Part shown: positions 1 to 5,424 of the stretch, piece after piece
Layout of the letters: each line of letters opens with the position of its first letter
Numbering within the stretch: the stretch's first letter is position 1
Origin: Betaproteobacteria bacterium
GTDB taxonomy: Bacteria > Pseudomonadota > Gammaproteobacteria > Burkholderiales > SG8-39
Assembly (NCBI GenBank): GCA_005884335.1
Contig: VBCJ01000048.1
Location: 7,537 to 13,031 of the forward strand
Direction: 5' to 3'
Length of the DNA stretch: 5,495 nucleotides
Position numbers and translations under genes: made by a program
Notes under the pieces: generated by a model
Told to the model about the DNA's origin: nothing
Seen by the model: the letters and a program-made list of their open reading frames with translations, nothing else
Databases searched by the model: none

Positions 1-28
1 CTGCGCGAAACGTCTTGCCGCTTCGAGC

Positions 29-52
29 GGCCTGAGTTTCAGCCTGTTTTCT
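29..52 (+). terminator. Possible weak intrinsic terminator of an upstream gene
   Basis: A short stem with one bulged base (GG, bulged C, CTGA, loop GTT, TCAG, CC; 29-44) is followed by TGTTTTCT. A second, mutually exclusive hairpin (GCCGCT TCG AGCGGC, 17-31) lies just before it and shares three bases. A reading frame open from base 1 stops at TAG 52-54 (LRETSCRFERPEFQPVF), so the end of an upstream gene is possible but cannot be recognised. The stems are short and the T tract is interrupted, so this is a weak call. Confidence 0.25.
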
Positions 53-54
53 AG

Positions 55-86
55 TTGACGAACATAGCTTATTAGCCCAATATATT
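55..86 (+). promoter_or_regulatory. Candidate promoter of the hipBA module
   Basis: TTGACG (55-60, five of six matches to a sigma-70 -35 box) is followed after 20 bases by TATATT (81-86, five of six matches to a -10 box). The spacer is longer than the usual 16-18, so the promoter may be weak or a different -10 (for example around 78-83 or 90-95) may be used. The -10 candidate lies inside the first operator palindrome, so a bound repressor would block RNA polymerase. Transcription would start near 93, leaving only a very short leader. Confidence 0.4.
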
Positions 87-90
87 AGGC
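75..90. promoter_or_regulatory. Operator-like palindrome O1 of hipBA
   Basis: GCCCAATATATTAGGC is a 16-bp near-perfect palindrome (only the C/A pair at positions 4 and 13 fails). Its half-sites read GCCCAA and, on the other strand, GCCTAA. Known HipB operators are short palindromes with two half-sites separated by an AT-rich core, placed upstream of hipB, and this site matches that layout in position and size though not in exact sequence. It covers the candidate -10 box. Binding by the adjacent antitoxin is inferred. Confidence 0.6.
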
Positions 91-105
91 ATTATTCAGT
101 TTAGT

Positions 106-121
106 GCCTAACATTATGGGC
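106..121. promoter_or_regulatory. Operator-like palindrome O2 of hipBA
   Basis: GCCTAACATTATGGGC repeats the half-site pattern of O1, with GCCTAA on the left and GCCCAT on the other strand. Its centre is 31 bp from that of O1, about three helical turns, so two repressor dimers would sit on the same face of the DNA. Together O1 and O2 also form a larger inverted repeat (75-91 against 105-121, 13-base spacer). O2 covers the candidate start codons of the antitoxin gene (GTG 104, ATG 116). Confidence 0.6.
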
Positions 122-451
122 AATACTAAAACTCTCCCTATCGAGGCTACCGGGCGCGTCAAGGAACTTGGCCATCGCGTGCGAGTGGCCAGGACTCGGC
201 GCGGTCTGTCGATTGCCGAGGTCGCCGCCAAGGCAGGCATCAATCGCAACACCCTCAACGCTCTTGAGCTCGGGAAACCCGGCGTTGCGCTCGGAGCTTA
301 TATCACCGTCCTGTGGGCACTCGGCCTCGACAAGACTCTCGATGGCGTCGCGCATCCCGACGCTGATATCCATGGCAAGACGCTGGAAGCGTCGCGTCGG
401 CCCGCGCGCGTCCGCAAATCGCAGAAGTTGAAGAACGAATATGACTTCTGA
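116..451 (+). CDS. hipB: HipB-like antitoxin, XRE-family HTH transcriptional repressor
   Basis: This 111-residue protein is the likely antitoxin and autorepressor of the module. It has a Cro/C1-type helix-turn-helix at about residues 20-72: the scaffold and first helix (HRVRVARTRRGLS), the positioning helix (SIAEVAAKAGI), then the recognition helix and turn (NRNTLNALELGK). The basic tail (residues about 90-111, rich in R and K) may contact DNA or the kinase. Its stop overlaps the next gene by 11 bases, so the two are translationally coupled, the normal order for hipBA. By family knowledge, HipB binds and neutralises HipA, and the complex represses the promoter. The start is uncertain: GTG at 104 would add four residues (MPNI). 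I prefer ATG 116, but neither start has a clear Shine-Dalgarno sequence, and both lie in or next to palindrome O2. The family call is solid; the antitoxin role comes mainly from the neighbour. Confidence 0.85.
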   Translation: MGNTKTLPIEATGRVKELGHRVRVARTRRGLSIAEVAAKAGINRNTLNALELGKPGVALGAYITVLWALGLDKTLDGVAHPDADIHGKTLEASRRPARVRKSQKLKNEYDF

Positions 452-1703
452 GAGCCAGGCCTATATCTACGTTCAACTGCCCAGTACGCTCAACACTGTG
501 CCGGCAGCGCTCTTGAAAGTGGAAAAGCTGCGCGACGGAACGTTCGTCGGCCGTTTTCGCTACGGCGACCGTTACCTGGAGCGCAAGGACGCGGTCGAAT
601 TCGATCCGTTCCAGCTTCCGCTCGGCGACATCGTCCGCGAGTTCACCAAGCTCAAGGGCATTCCCGGCGCTGTGCGCGATGCAGCGCCCGACGCCTGGGG
701 TCGGCGCGTGATCGAGCACAAGCTGCAGCGCAGCCCGGGGGATCTGGAGGAAATCGACTATCTGCTCAATGGGCCGCAGGACGGCGCCGGTTATCTGAGC
801 TTCGGCACTAGTGTAGAACCTCCCGCATCGAAGCGCCGATACAACCGTACGCATCAACTGGCAGAACTGGTCGCTGCCGCGGAGGCGATCGAAGAGGGAA
901 AGCGGGTGCCGGAACACATCCTCGAACAGCTCGAGCCCGGCACCTCCATGGGCGGCGCGCGGCCCAAGGCCACCATCGAAGACGGCAATCGCCTGTGGCT
1001 CGGCAAATTTCCGGAAAAAGGCGATCGATGCAACCTTCAGCGAGTCGAGTACGCGACCCTTGAGCTGGCGCGTCGTTGCGGCATCGCGGTTTGCAATGCG
1101 CGCCTCGAATCCGTCGCGGACCACGACGTGCTCATGGTGGAACGCTTCGACCGCGAATACGCTGAAGGCGGCTATCTTCGCTTCGGGTTCGTCAGCGGAC
1201 TCACCATGCTCGACTGCGACGACGACTATCTCGACCGGGAACGCTGGTCGTATCTACTGCTCGCGGACCAGCTACGTCGCTGGTCGGAAAAACCCGACGA
1301 AGATCGCATCGAGCTGTTCCGGCGTATCGTTTTCAATGCTGCCGTGACGAACAACGACGACCATCCTCGCAACCACGCCATGCGCCGCACTGCACGCGGC
1401 TGGCGCCTTACGCCGGCGTACGACTTGGTGCCCGCGCCCTTAGTCAGCCTCGAACGCCGCGACCTCGCAATGACAATCGGGGCCTACGGCCGTACGGCAA
1501 CCATTTACAACGTGCTTTCCCAATGCGAGCGATTCGGACTTACGATCGAAGCGGCTAGGAAGGAAATTGACAAGATCGTAGCGGTCGTCCGAGCTTGGCG
1601 GGACCATTTCCGCGTTCACGGTGTATCGGTAAAAGATACCGATTACATAGCATCGGCGTTCCTGCCTGAGAGTTTCTTTTTCGAAAAACCGCCGGAAAAT
1701 TGA
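441..1703 (+). CDS. hipA: HipA-family serine/threonine kinase toxin
   Basis: This 420-residue protein is close to the 440 of Escherichia coli HipA and appears complete. The N-terminal subdomain (about 8-125) has the family's VGRFRYGDRYLERKDA and LKGIPGAVRDAAPDAWGRR regions. The kinase core follows. GTSMGGARPK (167-176) is the phosphate-binding loop, and S169 aligns with the autophosphorylated Ser150 of E. coli HipA. K189 in LGKFP is the likely ATP-contacting lysine. NNDDHPRN (304-311) holds the catalytic D306 (D309 in E. coli), and PAYDLVP (325-331) holds the metal-binding D328. In E. coli, HipA phosphorylates glutamyl-tRNA synthetase GltX, which stops translation and gives persistence. The target here is unknown, since HipA homologues differ in substrate. 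ATG 441 lies inside the end of the antitoxin gene, which points to coupled expression. No defect is visible, so an active cytoplasmic kinase is likely. Confidence 0.92.
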   Translation: MTSESQAYIYVQLPSTLNTVPAALLKVEKLRDGTFVGRFRYGDRYLERKDAVEFDPFQLPLGDIVREFTKLKGIPGAVRDAAPDAWGRRVIEHKLQRSPGDLEEIDYLLNGPQDGAGYLSFGTSVEPPASKRRYNRTHQLAELVAAAEAIEEGKRVPEHILEQLEPGTSMGGARPKATIEDGNRLWLGKFPEKGDRCNLQRVEYATLELARRCGIAVCNARLESVADHDVLMVERFDREYAEGGYLRFGFVSGLTMLDCDDDYLDRERWSYLLLADQLRRWSEKPDEDRIELFRRIVFNAAVTNNDDHPRNHAMRRTARGWRLTPAYDLVPAPLVSLERRDLAMTIGAYGRTATIYNVLSQCERFGLTIEAARKEIDKIVAVVRAWRDHFRVHGVSVKDTDYIASAFLPESFFFEKPPEN

Positions 1704-1704
1704 A

Positions 1705-2075
1705 TCAGTCCTGCGCCGGGCGTCGGCGGGTGGTATGGGGCAGATGGCATCCACTACGATGGTTTGTGGACCCGTGAGGGCATCCGACGGACGTTTCGAT
1801 GGCGGACCGAGGCGGTGATCGACATCGAGCCAGAGCTCGCCGCGCCATGGGAGTCCGTCGTAGGCCAGTAGCGCCCAGCGATGAGCTCGAAGGGTCCTTC
1901 CGGCACGTTGTCGGGATTTGGCCTGCCCCCCACCAGTATCCCCGCAGCCGCCCCTGACTTCCTACCGGAACTCGCGCAGAATCAGCTTCTTCTCGCGCGC
2001 AATCTGACCTAAGCCATTCACGCGGCTGGAAACCCAGGCGGCGCCTGGCTTTCGAACCAGTACGCAGACGTATTC
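1705..2075 (-). pseudogene. Possible remnant of an unidentified minus-strand gene, split by frame changes
   Basis: No intact gene fits this gap. On the minus strand three successive pieces read like protein. Piece one (2075-1965) includes VRKPGAAWVSSRVNGLGQIA and EKKLILREF and ends at a TAG. Piece two, in another frame (1966-1865), includes GGRPNPDNVPEGPFELIAGR. Piece three, back in the first frame (1865 down to about 1705), includes AYDGLPWRGELWLDVDHRLG. Pieces one and three keep a G/C-rich third codon position (about 70% by hand count). The join between pieces two and three would need a single-base change after GRYW. I do not recognise the family. Chance is a real alternative, because minus-strand frames in GC-rich DNA are often open. 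Confidence 0.28.
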
Positions 2076-2085
2076 CTAGTAGCGC

Positions 2086-2115
2086 TTGACAGAGTCCTAT
2101 CTTTGCGAATATGAT
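2086..2115 (+). promoter_or_regulatory. Promoter of the TetR-family regulator gene
   Basis: A perfect -35 box TTGACA (2086-2091) is followed after 18 bases by TATGAT (2110-2115, five of six matches). The start of transcription would fall near 2122, only a few bases before ATG 2125, so the mRNA would be leaderless or almost so. This agrees with the absence of a Shine-Dalgarno sequence. The -10 box lies inside the operator palindrome, so the promoter should be repressible by a protein bound there. Confidence 0.65.
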
Positions 2116-2130
2116 GTGCGTCATATGACA
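2109..2130. promoter_or_regulatory. TetR-type operator at the regulator's own start codon
   Basis: ATATGATGTGCGTCATAT (2109-2126) is an 18-bp palindrome with 14 of 18 positions symmetric. It overlaps a second, perfect palindrome GTCATATGAC (2120-2129) centred at the start codon. This gives three half-sites of the type ATATGAYG, in the order forward, reverse, forward, at offsets 0, 10 and 14. The same arrangement recurs before the MATE gene. Position over the -10 box and start codon implies autorepression by the adjacent TetR-family protein; binding is inferred. Confidence 0.7.
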
Positions 2131-2709
2131 ACTGTCAAGGCCGGCTCCAAGAAGGAGGAAACCCGCGAGCGGATTCTGCGCGCGGCGGCGCGCGCCATTC
2201 GCAAGCACGGCTACGAAGGCGTCGGGGTCGCGGACGTGATGAAGGAGGCCGGGCTGACGCATGGCGGGTTCTATGCGCATTTCGAGTCGCGCGATGCGCT
2301 CCTGGCGGCGGCTGCCGATCAGGCGGGTGCGGAATCGATCGAGCACCTCACGCGCGCGATCGCGGCGGCGAAGCCGGGCCAGGAGCTCATCGCGCTCGTG
2401 GACACCTATCTCTCCGACGGACACGTCGCCGCTCCGGACAAGGGCTGCGCCATCGCCGCAGCAGGGACTGAAGTGCCGCGCCAAGAAGGGCCAGTGCGCC
2501 GCGTGGCGAACCGGCGCATCAAGGACCTCATCAGCCTCGTCGAGCGCCAATTCCCCGAGTGGGGCAAGAGCGCAGCACACGACAAGGCGATGGGCATCGC
2601 CGCAACCCTGGTCGGGGCTCTGGTCCTAGCGCGCGCGGTGGACGACGCACAGCTTTCCAACCGCATCCGCAAGGCGGCGCGCGAGCTGGTTCGCGCGACG
2701 GCCGGCTAG
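2125..2709 (+). CDS. TetR/AcrR-family transcriptional repressor of the efflux cluster
   Basis: The protein has 194 residues, normal for the family. An N-terminal TetR helix-turn-helix spans about residues 13-60: TRERILRAAARAIRKHGYEG is the first helix, VGVADVMKEAGLT the positioning part, and THGGFYAHF (45-53) the recognition helix with the family's G-x-Y-x-HF pattern. The rest is the helical ligand-binding and dimerisation domain, with KGCAIAAAGTEVPRQ and a late hydrophobic helix (IAATLVGALVLARAV). It should bind DNA until a small molecule releases it. The paired palindromes on its own start and on the MATE start make these two genes its likely targets. ATG 2125 is chosen because the in-frame upstream TTG at 2086 is part of the -35 box. 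There is no Shine-Dalgarno sequence, consistent with a leaderless mRNA. The inducer cannot be told from the sequence. Confidence 0.93.
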   Translation: MTTVKAGSKKEETRERILRAAARAIRKHGYEGVGVADVMKEAGLTHGGFYAHFESRDALLAAAADQAGAESIEHLTRAIAAAKPGQELIALVDTYLSDGHVAAPDKGCAIAAAGTEVPRQEGPVRRVANRRIKDLISLVERQFPEWGKSAAHDKAMGIAATLVGALVLARAVDDAQLSNRIRKAARELVRATAG

Positions 2710-2724
2710 TTTTTTTGACCTTTA

Positions 2725-2746
2725 ATATGACGATCATCATATGATG
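2725..2746. promoter_or_regulatory. TetR-type operator at the MATE gene start codon
   Basis: ATATGACGATCATCATAT (2725-2742) is an 18-bp palindrome with 16 of 18 positions symmetric, overlapping the perfect palindrome CATCATATGATG (2735-2746). Aligned with the site at the regulator start, 16 of 22 positions are identical and the three half-sites have the same offsets (0, 10, 14). In both sites the 18-bp palindrome ends on the second base of the ATG. A possible -10 box (TTTAAT, 2721-2726) touches its left edge but lacks a -35 at the usual distance. TTGACC (2715-2720) would pair only with TATGAT (2740-2745, 19-base spacer), placing the transcript start after the ATG. Confidence 0.7.
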
Positions 2747-4018
2747 GACCCCCGCACCCGTTTACTGCTCGAGGCGCCGACCGCCTCGACGCTGCTGCGG
2801 CTCGCCATCCCGAACATGCTGGTCATGCTGGCGCAGGCTGCGGCAGGCCTCGTGGAAACCTACTTCATCGGCAAGCTTGGCACCGACGCGCTTGCCGGCG
2901 TCGCGCTGGTATTCCCGGTCGTGATGCTGATGCAGATGATGTCCGCCGGCGCGATGGGCGGCGGCATCGCCTCGTCGATCGCGCGGGCGCTGGGCGCCGG
3001 CCGCCGCGCCGACGCGAACGCGTTGGCGTTACATGCGCTCGTCATCGCGCTCTGCCTGGGCGCTGCCTTTGCCATCGGTGTAGTCGGTGGCGGGCGCTGG
3101 ATCTATCAGGCGATGGGTGGAAGCGGTCGTGCGCTCGAGGCTGCGCTGACGTACTCGAACTGGATTTTCGCCGGCGCGGTGCTGGTATGGCTCTTCAACT
3201 CGCTAGGCGCCGTCCTGCGCGGTACCGGCAACATGGCATTCCCTGCAGCCGTCACCTGCATCGGGGTCCTGATCCTCGTGCCGGCGTCGCCGGTCCTCAT
3301 CTTCGGTTGGGGCCCGTTCCCGGCGCTCGGGATCGCGGGCGGGGCGGTAGCCCTCCTTTCGTACTATGTCCTCGGTTGCCTGGCGTTCGTCGCCTACCTC
3401 TGGGGCGGACGGAGCGTGCTGCATCCGTCGCTGCGCACCGTGCGCTTCCGCTGGCCACTCTTTCGCGACATCCTGCGCGTCGGTGCGGTGGCCGCGCTTG
3501 TCACCGTGACGACGAATCTCACCATCATCATCGGCACCGCGTTCGTCGGTGCAGGAGAGCGCGAGCGAGCGCTGCGCACCGCGTGGATCGGCGCTGCCAT
3601 CGCTTTCACCCTCACCGAGGCGATCGGCCTTTGCGCCGCCGCCTTTCCGACGGCATGGCTTTCACTCTTCGACACTGATGCGCGGATGCTCGAGGCCGGA
3701 GCGACTTACCTGCGGACCGTCGGGCCTTTCTATGGAATGTTCGGCCTCGCGTTGTCACTTTACTTCGCGTCGCAGGGCGCGGGCCGGCTGCTGTGGCCGC
3801 TCCTCGGCGCCGCGGCGCGCCTTGCGATCGCGGCGCTCGCCGGCTGGCTCGCGCTGCGCTGGACCGGCGAGCTCTCGCACGTGTTCCTGGCGCAAAGCCT
3901 CGGGCTCGTCGCCGCGGGCCTCATCAATTGGGCCGCCGTCGCGGGCGGCGCCTGGTTCGGTTCGCTGAGGTGGCCATGGTCAACGGCGGCCGCGCTGCAA
4001 AAACAATCGTCGACATGA
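2741..4018 (+). CDS. MATE-family multidrug exporter with an apparent internal in-frame deletion
   Basis: This inner-membrane protein of 425 residues belongs to the MATE (NorM/DinF-like) family, which exports drugs and organic cations in exchange for sodium ions or protons. Hydrophobic helices can be placed at about 16-36, 48-70, 92-115, 134-157, 163-190, 195-221, 245-269, 279-301, 318-345, 350-371 and 380-405, eleven rather than the usual twelve. Family features include LAIPNMLVML in TM1, ETYFIGKLGTDALAGVALVFP (38-58) between TM1 and TM2, and LRGTGN (159-164). In the first lobe 41 residues separate IG (43-44) from AGRRADA. In the second lobe the matching IGTAFVG (264-270) runs straight into AGERERAL (271-278), so the TM8 equivalent is missing. 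The gene lies 31 bp after the regulator and has no Shine-Dalgarno sequence. ATG 2744 is an alternative start. The family is certain; activity is doubtful. Confidence 0.9.
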   Translation: MMDPRTRLLLEAPTASTLLRLAIPNMLVMLAQAAAGLVETYFIGKLGTDALAGVALVFPVVMLMQMMSAGAMGGGIASSIARALGAGRRADANALALHALVIALCLGAAFAIGVVGGGRWIYQAMGGSGRALEAALTYSNWIFAGAVLVWLFNSLGAVLRGTGNMAFPAAVTCIGVLILVPASPVLIFGWGPFPALGIAGGAVALLSYYVLGCLAFVAYLWGGRSVLHPSLRTVRFRWPLFRDILRVGAVAALVTVTTNLTIIIGTAFVGAGERERALRTAWIGAAIAFTLTEAIGLCAAAFPTAWLSLFDTDARMLEAGATYLRTVGPFYGMFGLALSLYFASQGAGRLLWPLLGAAARLAIAALAGWLALRWTGELSHVFLAQSLGLVAAGLINWAAVAGGAWFGSLRWPWSTAAALQKQSST

Positions 4019-4042
4019 GCGGAAATACCGAGTTTCAACCTC

Positions 4043-4048
4043 AAAGGG
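4043..4048 (+). promoter_or_regulatory. Ribosome binding site of the outer-membrane efflux gene
   Basis: AAAGGG lies seven bases before ATG 4056, in the 37-bp gap after the MATE stop. It supports this start, in contrast to the two upstream genes, which have no such site. It fits a downstream gene of one transcript. Confidence 0.5.
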
Positions 4049-4055
4049 CTCTGCA

Positions 4056-5402
4056 ATGCGCCGCCGTCATTTCCGTATCGTCCTCTTGCTGAGCGCCAGC
4101 CTTTTGGCCGGTTGCGCGGTCGGCCCGGACTACCAGTCGCCCAACATTTCCGTGACGTCCCGTTTTCTTCTGGACATGGCGCTGGCGGCGGCGCGTGCTG
4201 CTCAAGCGCGCGCGTCGTTGCGCCGAGCAGATGCAGCGCTGCTTCCATCAGCCAATGTGAGCGTGCAGGGTGCAAGGGCCTACCAGTCGGTCGAGACCCT
4301 GCTGGGACAGGTGCTCAACTCCACGCCCGGCTTCGACCGCAGTGGCAGCTACTACGAGGCCAACCTCGGTGCGAGCTGGGAAATCGACGTGTTCGGCGGC
4401 CTGCGAAGAGGGCAGGAAGCCGCGCGCGCGGAGTATCAGGCATCCGAAGCCGGCGCGGTTGCGACACGGCTCGCCGTGGCCGCGCAAACGGCGGATGTGT
4501 ACGTCACGGTCCGCGGATTGCAGGCGCGCATCTCGATCGCCCGACAACAAGCGGAGACGCGCCGTCAGCTTCTCTCCACGGTCATGCTCCAGTACGAGAA
4601 GGGGATCGCCGCCGAGCTGCAGGTACGCCAAGCCGAGGGCTCGCTCGCTCAGGTCGAGGCGCAAATCCCCGTCCTGGAAACCGGGCTCGAAGCGGCGATG
4701 AATGCGCTGGAAGTGCTTCTCGGGGTACAGCCGGGAACCTACCGCGGCGAGCTGGGCTTGGCGGCACCTGTCCCGATCGCTCCGGGTCTCGCCGAGACCG
4801 GCACCCCAGCCGAGATGATTCGCCGCAGACCGGATCTCATCGTGGCCGAGCGGCGCTTGGCAGCAACCAGCGCGCGCATCGGCGTGGCGATTTCGGAGTA
4901 CTACCCCAAGTTCTCGCTCGGCGCGCTGCTGGGCAGCGCCACCGCAGTATCAAGCGGCAACCTCTTTACCAGCGGTGCGAACCAAGCCCAGGGCGTCCTC
5001 GGACTTCGCTGGCGTTTGTTCGACTTCGGCCGCGTCGATGCGCAGATCGCCGCTGCGCGTGGCCGGGAGGCTGAAGCACTCGCGGCATACCGGCTGGCCG
5101 TGCTGCGAGCGACCGAGGAAGTGGAGAACGCGTTTTCGGCCCTCGTCAAACGCGAGGCCCAAGTCGGCATCCTGACGCGGGGCGAATCGTCTCTCGCGCG
5201 GGCGCGCGAGAACTCGCTTGCCGCCTACAAAGGCGGTGTCGTCAGCTTGATCGAGGTGCTGAATGCCGACGGCAACCTGCTGCAGATACGCGACGAGAAG
5301 GCGCAGGCGCAAACCGAAGTTGCGCGCGCCGCCGTCTTCTCCTTCCGGGCTCTGGGCGGCGGATGGGATGCAAGCAGCAACAGCTCTAGCGCCCTTCAGT
5401 GA
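4056..5402 (+). CDS. NodT/TolC-type outer-membrane efflux lipoprotein, N-terminal segment shortened
   Basis: This 448-residue protein is the outer-membrane channel subunit of a tripartite efflux system (RND NodT family, OprM-like), which as a trimer forms a barrel and periplasmic tunnel. A basic start, hydrophobic stretch and lipobox LLAGC give a lipoprotein with acylated C20, and A at the next position fits outer-membrane sorting. CAVGPDY after the cysteine is typical. Two repeats of the efflux domain follow: about 38-220 (with ASWEIDVFGGLRRGQEAARA and LQYEKGIAAELQVRQAEGSL) and about 250-435 (with RRRPDLIVAERRLAATSARI, EYYPKFSLGALLGS, LRWRLFDFGR and GVVSLIEVLNADGNLL). Members usually have some 40-60 residues with a WW...DP-type motif between the PDY region and the first long helix. 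Here SRF (35-37) joins directly to LLDMALAAARAAQARA (38-53). Spacing to the MATE gene is short, so one operon is likely. Confidence 0.92.
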   Translation: MRRRHFRIVLLLSASLLAGCAVGPDYQSPNISVTSRFLLDMALAAARAAQARASLRRADAALLPSANVSVQGARAYQSVETLLGQVLNSTPGFDRSGSYYEANLGASWEIDVFGGLRRGQEAARAEYQASEAGAVATRLAVAAQTADVYVTVRGLQARISIARQQAETRRQLLSTVMLQYEKGIAAELQVRQAEGSLAQVEAQIPVLETGLEAAMNALEVLLGVQPGTYRGELGLAAPVPIAPGLAETGTPAEMIRRRPDLIVAERRLAATSARIGVAISEYYPKFSLGALLGSATAVSSGNLFTSGANQAQGVLGLRWRLFDFGRVDAQIAAARGREAEALAAYRLAVLRATEEVENAFSALVKREAQVGILTRGESSLARARENSLAAYKGGVVSLIEVLNADGNLLQIRDEKAQAQTEVARAAVFSFRALGGGWDASSNSSSALQ

Positions 5403-5414
5403 TCAACTAGTTAC

Positions 5415-5419
5415 GGAGA
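5415..5419 (+). promoter_or_regulatory. Ribosome binding site of the last, partial gene
   Basis: GGAGA ends five bases before ATG 5425. It is the best Shine-Dalgarno match in the window and fixes the start of the lipoprotein gene that runs off the right end. Confidence 0.55.
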
Positions 5420-5424
5420 TTCCA

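Noticed and set aside
303..1124. Long minus-strand open frame of 273 codons
   Set aside because: It lies wholly opposite the hipB and hipA genes, whose motifs are unmistakable. It has low-complexity arginine- and alanine-rich stretches and no recognisable domain, as expected for a frame opposite GC-rich coding DNA.
1714..1728. Hairpin CGCCG-GGCGT-CGGCG just after hipA
   Set aside because: The stem is only five pairs and no T tract follows, so it cannot be supported as a terminator.
2034..2065. tRNA-like piece on the minus strand (CTGGTTCGAAAGCCAG) beside a CCAGGC/GCCTGG hairpin
   Set aside because: The TTCGAA resembles a T-loop, but the arm would have an 8-base loop on a 4-bp stem, and no acceptor, D or anticodon arms can be drawn.
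2086..2124. Upstream extension of the TetR-family gene to a TTG at 2086
   Set aside because: The TTG is the first part of the -35 box TTGACA, and the extra 13 residues precede the normal family N-terminus and would be upstream of the predicted transcript start.
1705..2580. Minus-strand open frame of 291 codons covering the gap and most of the regulator gene
   Set aside because: It overlaps the clear TetR-family gene and has no recognisable motif. The protein-like pieces seen in the gap are in the other two minus-strand frames, not in this one.
2678..2716. Terminator after the regulator gene: 7-bp stem CGCGCGA/TCGCGCG with a run of seven T (2710-2716)
   Set aside because: The T run begins 12 bases after the stem and the stem is inside the coding region, so the geometry of an intrinsic terminator is wrong. 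The T run also merges with a possible TTGACC element.
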